DNA of 7,871 nucleotides from Syntrophomonadaceae bacterium (GTDB lineage Bacteria > Bacillota_D > Dethiobacteria > DTU022). The stretch is taken from contig PXFD01000040.1 in the NCBI GenBank assembly GCA_003564505.1, positions 1 to 7,871 of the forward strand, given 5' to 3'. The position numbers and the translations under genes are program-made. This document shows positions 1 to 6,241 of the stretch, in pieces. Position 1 is the first letter of the stretch; the number at the start of each line of letters is the position of its first letter. The notes beneath the pieces were generated by a model. It had not been told where the DNA came from, did not search any database, and saw nothing but the letters and a program-made list of their open reading frames with translations.

Positions 1-1593
1 CTTAAAGGTGATGACCTGCCGGTAAGCGCTTTTAATCCTGATGGCACAGTCCCGACAGCAACAACAAAGTATGAAAAGCGGGGAATTGCCATCCAGGTGC
101 CAACCTGGGTTCCGGAAAACTGCATCCAGTGCAACCAGTGTTCTTTCATTTGTCCGCACGCAGCAATCAGGCCTTACGTGGCTAAGGAAGAAGACCTTAA
201 GAATGCACCTGGTAGTTTCGTAACCCTGGAAGGAAGCGGTAAAGACATTAAGGGTATGCGTTACCGGATCCAGGTAACTCCCCTTGACTGCACCGGCTGC
301 GGCAACTGTGTAGACATCTGTCCGGCCAAGGAAAATGCCCTGGCAATGAAACCGCTGGAAGAAGTCAAGGATGTGGAAGATGCCAATTTCCGCTACGCAG
401 AACAGCTACCGGAGCCGGATATTGAAGTAAATCCCAATACGGTCCGCGGCAGCCAGTACCGCAAACCTCTTTTTGAATTTTCCGGGGCCTGTGCCGGCTG
501 CGGTGAAACACCATATGTCAAAGTTATAACCCAGCTTTACGGAAACCGCATGATTGTCGCCAATGCTACAGGGTGTTCATCAATTTACGGCGGAAATGCA
601 CCGACAGTTCCATATACTGTTGACAGTAAGGGGCGCGGTCCGGCCTGGGCCAGCTCCCTTTTTGAAGATAATGCCGAGTTTGGTTACGGTTATTCCCTGG
701 CAGTTGTGCAACAGAGGGAAAAACTAATTGACCAGGTTAAAGAGGTTATCGAAACAGGCATATCTGAACCCTTAAAAGCTGCTTTCAGTAAGTGGTTAGA
801 TGTGAAGGACCAGGGTGAACCGTCACTCAAAGCTGCTGATGAAGTTCGCGAATTGCTTGATGTGGAAAAACCGAAAGCAGGTAACGAAGAATTACTCAAG
901 TATATACAGGACAATGCCAACCTGCTTCCGAAGCGCTCCATCTGGATTTTCGGCGGTGATGGCTGGGCTTACGACATTGGCTTTGGGGGGCTTGATCATG
1001 TTATCTCTACCGGGGCAGATGTAAATATCCTGGTAATGGATACAGAAGTCTATTCCAATACTGGCGGCCAGTCATCAAAAGCTACACCAACAGCTGCCAT
1101 TGCCAAGTTTGCAGCCGCCGGTAAGGATATGCGCAAGAAAGACTTAGGCTTAATGGCTGTAACCTATGGTTATGTTTACGTAGCCATGGTATCAATGGGC
1201 GCCAATAAGAACCAGTTTATGAAAGCGCTGGTCGAGGCGGAATCATATCCCGGGCCATCAATTATTATTGCCTATTCCCCCTGTATCGCTCACGGTATAG
1301 ATATGAGCAAGAGCCAGAGCGAGGGAAAACTGGCCGTGGAATCAGGTTACTGGCCGCTGTACCGCTACAATCCTTTACTGGCCAGGGAAGGCAAAAATCC
1401 CTTTATCCTCGACTCGAAGGAGCCAAAAGAAGATCTGCGTACCTTCATGATGAATGAAGTCCGATTTCGGGCCCTGACCAAGCAATTCCCCGATCGGGCA
1501 GAAGAGCTGTTTGCAAAGGCAGAACAGGTAACAAAAGAAAGACTGGAAATGTATAAAAACCTTGCTGCAGCGCAGGCGGAGAATAAGGAGTAG
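1..1593 (+). CDS. nifJ: Pyruvate:ferredoxin (flavodoxin) oxidoreductase, 3' part
   Basis: This is the C-terminal 530 residues of the single-chain enzyme that oxidatively decarboxylates pyruvate with CoA to acetyl-CoA and CO2, reducing ferredoxin in the cytoplasm. The frame is open from base 1, so the start lies upstream; whole proteins of the family are near 1170 residues. In visible-part numbering, the EKR linker is at 23-30 (KYEKRGIA). Two [4Fe-4S] motifs follow, with cysteines 41/44/47/51 (CIQCNQCSFICP) and 97/100/103/107 (CTGCGNCVDICP). The thiamine diphosphate domain carries the proximal-cluster cysteines 164 and 167 (CAGCGE), 192 (ATGCSS) and 428 (YSPCIAHG). The cofactor signature runs from GDG at 319-321 to Asn353 in VYSNTGGQ. 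All expected ligands are present, and there is no long C-terminal extension like that of Desulfovibrio. A strong terminator follows. The identification is certain at family level; pyruvate specificity is inferred from overall similarity. Confidence 0.97.
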   Translation, partial: LKGDDLPVSAFNPDGTVPTATTKYEKRGIAIQVPTWVPENCIQCNQCSFICPHAAIRPYVAKEEDLKNAPGSFVTLEGSGKDIKGMRYRIQVTPLDCTGCGNCVDICPAKENALAMKPLEEVKDVEDANFRYAEQLPEPDIEVNPNTVRGSQYRKPLFEFSGACAGCGETPYVKVITQLYGNRMIVANATGCSSIYGGNAPTVPYTVDSKGRGPAWASSLFEDNAEFGYGYSLAVVQQREKLIDQVKEVIETGISEPLKAAFSKWLDVKDQGEPSLKAADEVRELLDVEKPKAGNEELLKYIQDNANLLPKRSIWIFGGDGWAYDIGFGGLDHVISTGADVNILVMDTEVYSNTGGQSSKATPTAAIAKFAAAGKDMRKKDLGLMAVTYGYVYVAMVSMGANKNQFMKALVEAESYPGPSIIIAYSPCIAHGIDMSKSQSEGKLAVESGYWPLYRYNPLLAREGKNPFILDSKEPKEDLRTFMMNEVRFRALTKQFPDRAEELFAKAEQVTKERLEMYKNLAAAQAENKE

Positions 1594-1628
1594 CTGTCTC
1601 AAGTAAAAGCACTTAATCATTTGAATCT

Positions 1629-1658
1629 AAAGAGGCGCGGTTAAACCGCGCCTCTTTT
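1629..1658 (+). terminator. Rho-independent terminator after nifJ
   Basis: A perfect 12-bp GC-rich stem (AAAGAGGCGCGG, 1629-1640, against 1646-1657) closes a 5-base TTAAA loop and runs straight into TTTT, about 35 bases after the nifJ stop. On the opposite strand the same hairpin is followed by TTTAGATTC, so it may also stop the leftward nitroreductase transcript, though less strongly. The rest of the convergent gap 1594-1720 shows no gene. Confidence 0.93.
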
Positions 1659-1720
1659 CTATATATAATACTGTAAGAACTACGGTTGCCTGCTGAAGGA
1701 AACTGTGTATACTAATCTTT

Positions 1721-2335
1721 CTATTGTGGCTTGATCATAATTTCTTCCCTGCTAAGGCGCGGCCTGGAAGAAGGAGATTCCGCAGGATAGCCTACCGGCA
1801 GCAGCGCTACGACCTCGATCTGTTCCGGTAGCCCCAAAGCTTCGTACACCTGCTGCGGGTTGAACAGCCTGACCCAGCAGCTGCCCAGTCCAAGCGATTC
1901 TGCTGTCAATGCCATATGTTCAACGGCAATGCCAAGATCTACATAAGCACCGGCAGGGATGACAACATCATCAACCTCAACTGGCATTTTTCTTTTGTAA
2001 ATATAGCCTGCCGCTTCCTCACTGATTACATTCATTTGGACAAGCTCTTTCATCCTTTTCTCAACCATACCTTTGGTATAAGCTTTGCGATCAAGACAGC
2101 AAACAAAAACAGCTGGCGCTTCCAGGACAAAAGGCTGAACCACGGCTCCGGCAACCTTTTGCTTTTCGCTGTCATCAGTTAAAAGGACAAAACGCCAGGG
2201 CTGCCGATTTGTACCTGAAGGGGCTAGCCTGGCTGCTTCAATTATTTGATCCAGGTCTCTTTCTGCTACCGGATCACTTTTATATTTTCTAATACTGCGG
2301 CGATTCCTGATTGCATCAATTACACTCTTACTCAA
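1721..2335 (-). CDS. Nitroreductase-family FMN oxidoreductase
   Basis: This 204-residue protein belongs to the FMN-dependent nitroreductase superfamily, normally cytoplasmic homodimers that reduce nitro compounds, quinones, flavins or other electron-poor substrates with NAD(P)H. The N-terminal phosphate-binding signature is clear (RRSIRKY, 12-18), followed by the flavin-contact motif PSGTNRQPW at 39-47, the dimer-core helix from Asp133 to SLGLGSCWV ending at 155, and LLPVGYP at 178-184 with a closing RPRLSREE. The length suits the compact subfamilies. The start is TTG at 2335, chosen because the family N-terminus begins there and a GGGAG ribosome binding site lies 9 bases upstream. It is the last gene of a leftward set, 16 bases after the patatin-like gene. 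The true substrate cannot be read from the sequence; a ferredoxin- or flavin-linked reductase is as possible as a true nitroreductase. Confidence 0.93.
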   Translation of the reverse strand: MSKSVIDAIRNRRSIRKYKSDPVAERDLDQIIEAARLAPSGTNRQPWRFVLLTDDSEKQKVAGAVVQPFVLEAPAVFVCCLDRKAYTKGMVEKRMKELVQMNVISEEAAGYIYKRKMPVEVDDVVIPAGAYVDLGIAVEHMALTAESLGLGSCWVRLFNPQQVYEALGLPEQIEVVALLPVGYPAESPSSRPRLSREEIMIKPQ

Positions 2336-2344
2336 AAATAATCA

Positions 2345-2349
2345 CTCCC
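2345..2349 (-). promoter_or_regulatory. Ribosome binding site for the nitroreductase TTG start
   Basis: GGGAG on the minus strand ends 9 bases before TTG at 2335-2333. No ATG or GTG in the correct frame is better placed, so this site supports a TTG start. It lies in the 16-base gap after the patatin-like gene. Confidence 0.7.
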
Positions 2350-2351
2350 AT

Positions 2352-3152
2352 TTACTTTTTACCCTTGCTGAACAAAGAAGATATCCGGCCTTTTTTCTGG
2401 GACAGATCCACTTTTTCAAGGGCTTCGCTGGCAGCCTTATAGCCCGCATTAATTAAAGGTTTAACTTTACTGGTATCGTGAAAAGCAAACTCGCTTAATT
2501 CCGGTTTTATAACGAGATCTGCATATTCAGAAGCATTTTGATCATGCTGGCGCCTGATTACATCAAAGGATTGGATCAACACTTCAACTAAATTATCAGG
2601 TTCTTTCTGCAGAAGACTCTGCGCTCCCACATTAACGGAAATTGTGTAGTCAAGTTTTTGGTCTTTTAACAGGGAAGCAGGAATATTATTAAGCAGCCCA
2701 CCATCAACGAGCATATAGCCTTCACTTTTAACAGGAGTAAATATTCCCGGTATGGAACAGCTTGCAGTTACCGCTTCGGCCAGTGCCCCTTGTTTCATAA
2801 TAATTTCTTTGCCGCTAATTATATCGACAGCATTAATTAGAAGTGGCAGATCTAAATCTTCAAACTTCGCATCGCCGAGGTATTGTTTTATAACTTTCAA
2901 AAGGCGCTCTGATTCTATGATTCCCCGCCGCGGCCAGGAAATCTTCACCAAGTCTTTCCAGGACATTGACTCAGCAACTTCCTGCAATTCATACACACTT
3001 TTACCTGAACAATACAGAGAACCCACGATACTGCCGGCGCTGGTTCCGGCAATACAGCACAGATTCACATTACGCTCTTCCAAATATTTAAGGACTCCAA
3101 TATGGGCTATACCCCTGGCTGCTCCTCCGCTTAAAGCCAGACCAATTTTCAT
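2352..3152 (-). CDS. Patatin-like phospholipase / serine hydrolase (RssA-type)
   Basis: This 266-residue protein has the complete Ser-Asp dyad architecture of patatin-like acyl hydrolases. The oxyanion loop is SGGAARG at 8-14, the nucleophile elbow is GTSAG at 36-40 with Ser38, SIPGIF lies at 133-138, and the catalytic Asp150 sits in DGG (150-152). The family hydrolyses acyl esters of phospholipids or other lipids; small bacterial members such as RssA/YchK have poorly known substrates. There is no signal peptide or membrane segment, so it should be cytoplasmic, perhaps touching membrane through its basic tail (KKGRISSLFSKGKK). The ATG at 3152 follows AGGAGGG by 10 bases. Two ATGs just upstream are out of frame and open only a three-codon reading frame whose stop overlaps this start. 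It sits between coaX (61-base gap) and the nitroreductase (16-base gap) and is probably co-transcribed with them. Family is certain; substrate is unknown. Confidence 0.94.
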   Translation of the reverse strand: MKIGLALSGGAARGIAHIGVLKYLEERNVNLCCIAGTSAGSIVGSLYCSGKSVYELQEVAESMSWKDLVKISWPRRGIIESERLLKVIKQYLGDAKFEDLDLPLLINAVDIISGKEIIMKQGALAEAVTASCSIPGIFTPVKSEGYMLVDGGLLNNIPASLLKDQKLDYTISVNVGAQSLLQKEPDNLVEVLIQSFDVIRRQHDQNASEYADLVIKPELSEFAFHDTSKVKPLINAGYKAASEALEKVDLSQKKGRISSLFSKGKK

Positions 3153-3162
3153 AACATCATAC

Positions 3163-3168
3163 CCTCCT
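3163..3168 (-). promoter_or_regulatory. Ribosome binding site for the patatin-like gene
   Basis: GGAGGG on the minus strand lies 10 bases before the ATG at 3152, inside the 61-base gap after coaX. It also precedes an overlapping three-codon frame (ATG ATG TTA TGA) beginning at 3160, only 2 bases away, too close for efficient initiation there. Confidence 0.7.
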
Positions 3169-3213
3169 ACAGTATTTCTCGGTAAAATTGCATGCTTAGC
3201 CTGACCTGTAAAC

Positions 3214-3981
3214 TTAATTCATCTTGCTTATAATCCTGAGCCCTTCCAGGGTTAATAAAGAGTTTACCTTACAAATAGTCTCTGATTCCCGGGCGATCAT
3301 GGAAGCAAATCCACCTGTGGCAATAACCTTTGGCTCTTCAGGAAATTCTTTCATCATGCGGCGGACAATGCCATCTACCTGCCCGACGTAACCAAACACA
3401 ATTCCGGACTGCATGCTGGAAACTGTGTCTTTCCCTATAACCTGTGGCGGTCTGATAATCTCAACCCTCGGTAATTTTGCCGCTTTATCAAAAAGCGCCT
3501 CCAGGGAAATACCAATGCCAGGAGCTATTACACCACCCAGGTATTCACAATTTTTAGATACGGCGCAAAATGTTGTAGCTGTCCCAAAATCAACAATAAT
3601 CAATGGGCCGTCGTACAGGTTATAAGCCGCAACAGCATTGACGATACGGTCGGCTCCCACTTCTCTTGGATTATCTGTTACAATATTTAAGCCGGTCTTT
3701 ATTCCGGGCCCGACAACCAGGGGTTCCAGGTTGAAGTATTTATTAGCCATACGTTCAAGAGAGTACATCAGGGGAGGAACAACTGACGAAATTGCAATCA
3801 ATGAAATATCAGATAAATTTATACGGCTGTTATGAAGGAGGTCCTTAATAACCATACCCAGCTCATCTTCGGTGCTTTCCTTACGGGTAGCTAACCGCCA
3901 GTAAACTAAGATGTTCTCTTCACGGTACACACCAAGCATGATATGAGTATTACCGACATCAATTGCTAATAGCAAGTGCAT
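3214..3981 (-). CDS. coaX: Type III pantothenate kinase
   Basis: CoaX phosphorylates pantothenate to 4'-phosphopantothenate, the first committed step of coenzyme A synthesis; the type III enzyme is not feedback-inhibited by CoA and needs a monovalent cation. The 255-residue length is normal. Seen in order are the N-terminal phosphate-binding DVGNTH (8-13), the substrate region GPGIKTGL with [14 protein letters not shown] after it, DFGTATTF with the conserved Asp of the second phosphate motif, [11 protein letters not shown], and the late ATGGFA motif. All fit the acetate/sugar kinase fold. The start is uncertain: ATG at 3981 is given, but TTG at 3975 would begin [10 protein letters not shown], the usual family N-terminus, and sits 7 bases after a GGGGTG site that is almost touching the ATG. 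It appears to be the first gene of the leftward set, with a likely promoter about 50 bases upstream. Confidence 0.96.
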   Translation of the reverse strand: MHLLLAIDVGNTHIMLGVYREENILVYWRLATRKESTEDELGMVIKDLLHNSRINLSDISLIAISSVVPPLMYSLERMANKYFNLEPLVVGPGIKTGLNIVTDNPREVGADRIVNAVAAYNLYDGPLIIVDFGTATTFCAVSKNCEYLGGVIAPGIGISLEALFDKAAKLPRVEIIRPPQVIGKDTVSSMQSGIVFGYVGQVDGIVRRMMKEFPEEPKVIATGGFASMIARESETICKVNSLLTLEGLRIISKMN

Positions 3982-3982
3982 T

Positions 3983-3988
3983 CACCCC
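3983..3988 (-). promoter_or_regulatory. Ribosome binding site of coaX; favours the TTG start
   Basis: GGGGTG on the minus strand ends one base before the ATG at 3981 but 7 bases before the in-frame TTG at 3975. The spacing favours the TTG, which would shorten the protein by two residues to the standard CoaX N-terminus. Confidence 0.45.
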
Positions 3989-4031
3989 GAAGCAATATTG
4001 GTTGAAACATGAGCAAGCATCAGGCAAATAC

Positions 4032-4060
4032 ACTATAGCAGAAAGAGCTTGATTTGAAAA
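4032..4060 (-). promoter_or_regulatory. Candidate housekeeping-type promoter for coaX set
   Basis: On the minus strand a -35-like TTTTCA (4060-4055, 4 of 6 consensus) and a -10-like TATAGT (4037-4032, 5 of 6) are separated by 17 bases. The predicted start of transcription lies about 40 to 45 bases before coaX, giving a short leader. This is a consensus match by eye and has not been tested. Confidence 0.5.
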
Positions 4061-4156
4061 GAAAGGAATTATTCAGCACATCGTTTGGTATTGCCTTTCT
4101 GCTGAAGAAAAATGAAGCAAGCATAAAGTGCAGACCTGGAACTAAGCCCTTTTAGC

Positions 4157-4184
4157 TTCAGCCTAAACGATCAGCGAGTACAAT
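4157..4184 (+). promoter_or_regulatory. Weak candidate promoter for the CPBP-folate cluster
   Basis: TACAAT at 4179-4184 matches five of six positions of a -10 element. The best -35 partner, TTCAGC at 4157-4162 with a 16-base spacer, is poor. If real, the leader would be about 125 bases and the 10-base palindrome at 4186-4195 would lie over the transcription start, where an operator could sit. This is the best rightward candidate seen, but support is thin. Confidence 0.25.
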
Positions 4185-4305
4185 TTTCTTAAGAAGACTC
4201 TGCAGCTGTAAATACTGAAAATATTGAGACAAATAGGTAACGTGAAGGAAAAACCTTTGGCCCGTCGAAGTAAAGATAGTTGACATTGACATCATGACTT
4301 AAACT

Positions 4306-4312
4306 GGGAGGA
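4306..4312 (+). promoter_or_regulatory. Ribosome binding site for the CPBP-family gene
   Basis: GGGAGGA lies 6 bases before the TTG at 4319. This strong, well-spaced site is the main reason for accepting a TTG start; the next in-frame ATG is 14 codons in, inside the first membrane segment. Confidence 0.75.
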
Positions 4313-4318
4313 ACTATT

Positions 4319-5632
4319 TTGTTATTAAAAAAGCTTGGCGCCAGGAACTATTTTGTAGCCATGATTTTTTTACTGGTCATTACATTATTGCTAATCATAT
4401 CTGCTTTTATTGTTACTGCTTTTATGCCTGGTTCAATGGCAAGGGTACCTTATCAGTATGAAATGGAATCAGCTTATGAATTCGAACCGTGGTCTTTTGA
4501 AATCGAAGAGCTGGAAGCAGCTTTCCCAGATGGAGGAATTATTGTAACTCTCAAACAAGCAGGACGCTATAGAAGCGACCTGCTGCTTGGTGAAGGAACA
4601 TATTATGACCGGGATAAATTAGTTAGCAGCGATAATACCGGCGGAATATTTATTGTTACTGAAAACCAGGTTTTTGAAGAAATCAAGGGTGATAATATTT
4701 TTTTACCGGTGGAGGACGAGATCCTGTTAAGCCACCTGGGAGAGATATCCGACGCTCAAATGGGAATTCCCACCCTGTGGGAGGATGGAATTCCGCTATC
4801 TTTTCACAAAGAAAACAGCCTTGTCTATTACTACTTTGTTTCACCTGAAGGTAACCCTATAATGCCTCCTTCATCAAACTACTCAGACTTAACTATATTT
4901 GGAGCTTTTTTGGTTTATATCCTTTATCTTGCCATTTTAGGCATGGTCATAACAATGCTTTCGCCAGATCACCGTTATTCAAAATACTGGATTCAGCTTG
5001 GCAAAACCAGGCCGAATTTTTTCAGCCTGGCAATTATTATCCCGATAATAGCATTGCTGACCGCCAATAAACTAGCCGTTGATTTTTTTGGCTATCCCGA
5101 CTTATATTTGGCACTGGGCTACATCCTGGTTATTTTTATATTATTTCTCGCAAATCGGGTAAATTTAATTGACTACCTTGATTTTGGACTGCGACGGGAT
5201 AAGTTTAAATATGGTTACTTTTTGGCCATTGTATCAGCTGTGCTGATAATACTCGGAATCCGTGGCCTGCCTTCAAGTCTTTCCATTGGAGATACAGAAT
5301 ATCTCTTGCAATTACCTTTATTATTTTTTTTGCTTGCCCTCCCCCGAGAAATGATCTGGCGGGGCTACATCCAGGCCAAACTTAGCCGCAAGTTTGGTGT
5401 TAATATTGGTCTCTTCCTGATGGCCATACTTGCAGCTGCCGTTCACTCAACATCCCTGGCATTAAGTGACCCCTGGATGTTTTTGTATCCCTATACTTAT
5501 TTGGAAATAGCTTTACTTGTTCCGGGAACAGCAGCAATTCTCGGCTACCTTTATTTGCGAACTGAAAATATTTTAGCATGTGCGGCGCTGCACAGCCTTA
5601 TTCTTTGGCTGCCCGGCATTGTTCTCTACTAG
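4319..5632 (+). CDS. Membrane protein with extracytoplasmic domain and CPBP/Abi-type C-terminal domain
   Basis: This is a 437-residue integral membrane protein. A short basic N-terminus (K4, K5, R9) precedes one membrane segment (about 12-35), then roughly 155 residues, rich in acidic and aromatic residues, predicted outside the membrane (36-190). About eight further hydrophobic segments start near 192, 234, 262, 298, 328, 361, 395 and 418. The C-terminal part resembles CPBP (Abi/Rce1-like) intramembrane metalloproteases: REMIWRG (343-349) stands where the family has EExxxRG, His376 where it has the FxxxH motif, and His425 where it has HxxxN/D. The first Glu is Arg343, the Phe is Ala372, and the final Asn/Asp is Leu429, so the protease centre may be inactive or altered. 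TTG start with a strong ribosome binding site. It lies 19 bases upstream of folE and probably heads that operon. The outer domain is not recognised and the function is unknown. Confidence 0.72.
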   Translation: MLLKKLGARNYFVAMIFLLVITLLLIISAFIVTAFMPGSMARVPYQYEMESAYEFEPWSFEIEELEAAFPDGGIIVTLKQAGRYRSDLLLGEGTYYDRDKLVSSDNTGGIFIVTENQVFEEIKGDNIFLPVEDEILLSHLGEISDAQMGIPTLWEDGIPLSFHKENSLVYYYFVSPEGNPIMPPSSNYSDLTIFGAFLVYILYLAILGMVITMLSPDHRYSKYWIQLGKTRPNFFSLAIIIPIIALLTANKLAVDFFGYPDLYLALGYILVIFILFLANRVNLIDYLDFGLRRDKFKYGYFLAIVSAVLIILGIRGLPSSLSIGDTEYLLQLPLLFFLLALPREMIWRGYIQAKLSRKFGVNIGLFLMAILAAAVHSTSLALSDPWMFLYPYTYLEIALLVPGTAAILGYLYLRTENILACAALHSLILWLPGIVLY

Positions 5633-5636
5633 CTAG

Positions 5637-5644
5637 AAAGGTGG
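5637..5644 (+). promoter_or_regulatory. Ribosome binding site for folE (GTG start)
   Basis: AAAGGTGG ends 7 bases before the GTG at 5652, within the 19-base gap after the CPBP-family gene. It supports a GTG start giving [14 protein letters not shown], a normal FolE N-terminal helix. Confidence 0.65.
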
Positions 5645-5651
5645 ATTAAAC

Positions 5652-6221
5652 GTGGACAAAGAAAAGATTGTAAAAGCGGTAGAAATGATCTTGGAAGCTG
5701 TAGGAGAAGATTTAAACCGTGAAGGACTTCGAGGAACCCCTCAGCGTGTAGCTAGTATGTACACCGAACTTTTTGGTGGCCTAAACCAGGATGCAAGCAC
5801 TCACCTGAAAACCTGTTTTGTCGAAGACGGGCATGATGAAATTGTGCTTGTCAAAGATATTTCTTTTTATTCAATGTGTGAACATCACCTGCTGCCCTTT
5901 TACGGCAAGGCACATGTTGCTTACTTGCCAGCAGGTGGCAGAATTGTCGGCTTAAGCAAACTGGTCAGGGTAATCGAAACCGTTGCCAGGCGACCGCAGC
6001 TCCAGGAACGTTTAACTTCGAACGTAGCCGACATTATAACAGAAGAACTGAAGCCAAAAGGAGTTGTTGTAGTAGTTGAAGCTGAACACCTCTGCATGAG
6101 CATTCGCGGAGTGGGAAAACCAGGTTCTGCTACTGTCACTTCAGCAGTTCGGGGACTGTTCAGACGCAACCCCAGCTCAAGGGTGGAAGTATTCAGCCTG
6201 ATCAGGGGTAAATCAAGTTAA
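5652..6221 (+). CDS. folE: GTP cyclohydrolase I
   Basis: FolE converts GTP and water to 7,8-dihydroneopterin triphosphate and formate, the entry step of tetrahydrofolate synthesis, in a toroidal cytoplasmic homodecamer. The 189-residue length is typical of bacterial type IA enzymes. Visible signatures are [16 protein letters not shown] near 22-37, [18 protein letters not shown] at 74-91 with Cys76 and His79, [12 protein letters not shown] at 96-107 (substrate-binding Ser-Lys), and [15 protein letters not shown] at 145-159 with Cys148. Cys76, His79 and Cys148 correspond to the three zinc ligands, so this is the zinc-dependent enzyme rather than the zinc-independent FolE2. The start is GTG. It lies 19 bases after the CPBP-family gene and 20 before the HD-domain gene, with folP and folB following, which fixes its role in folate synthesis rather than in queuosine or biopterin metabolism alone. 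Confidence 0.97.
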   Translation: MDKEKIVKAVEMILEAVGEDLNREGLRGTPQRVASMYTELFGGLNQDASTHLKTCFVEDGHDEIVLVKDISFYSMCEHHLLPFYGKAHVAYLPAGGRIVGLSKLVRVIETVARRPQLQERLTSNVADIITEELKPKGVVVVVEAEHLCMSIRGVGKPGSATVTSAVRGLFRRNPSSRVEVFSLIRGKSS

Positions 6222-6241
6222 ATACAGTCAGGGGACAGCAA

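Larger units (their letters stand above)
3982..4318. other. Divergent intergenic region (337 bases)
   Basis: The region lies between the leftward coaX set and the rightward CPBP-folate set, so promoters for both should be here. No credible reading frame, tRNA or recognised riboswitch was found. What can be seen: the leftward promoter candidate at 4032-4060; a weak rightward candidate at 4157-4184; a perfect 10-base palindrome TTCTTAAGAA at 4186-4195; a tandem TTGACATTGACA at 4280-4291; a 9-base inverted repeat, AGCAGAAAG at 4037-4045 against CTTTCTGCT at 4095-4103; and a repeated GCAAGCAT near 4013 and 4117. None of the repeats has an assigned role. Confidence 0.6.

Noticed and set aside
97..1593. 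A separate gene starting at GTG 97 within the nifJ frame
   Set aside because: The same frame is open from base 1 and encodes the conserved EKR linker before this GTG, so it is an internal valine codon of a gene that enters from the left.
1916..2182. Open frame antisense to the nitroreductase
   Set aside because: It is wholly inside a well-supported gene on the other strand, with no domain or convincing ribosome binding site.
2752..3204. A 150-codon open frame on the + strand antisense to the patatin-like gene
   Set aside because: It lies opposite a gene with all catalytic motifs intact, has no recognisable domain and reads as a codon-bias shadow.
4037..4103. 9-base inverted repeat AGCAGAAAG / CTTTCTGCT as an RNA hairpin or mobile element end
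   Set aside because: The arms are 49 bases apart, short, and flank no gene or target duplication; chance is the simplest explanation.
4110..4180. Possible c-di-GMP-I (GEMM) riboswitch, suggested by AAGCCC and AGCCTAAAC strings
   Set aside because: The matching upstream GGCAAACC element, the GAAA tetraloop hairpin and the paired stems could not be found, so the resemblance is to short strings only.
4280..4308. TTGACA at 4280 as a -35 element of a promoter
   Set aside because: With 16-18 base spacers the -10 position falls on AACTGG, ACTGGG or CTGGGA, none resembling TATAAT, and these overlap the ribosome binding site.
4196..4318. Tetrahydrofolate riboswitch ahead of the folate cluster
   Set aside because: I looked for the GGAGAGUA-type conserved core and the pairing stems upstream of the CPBP gene and before folE and saw neither.
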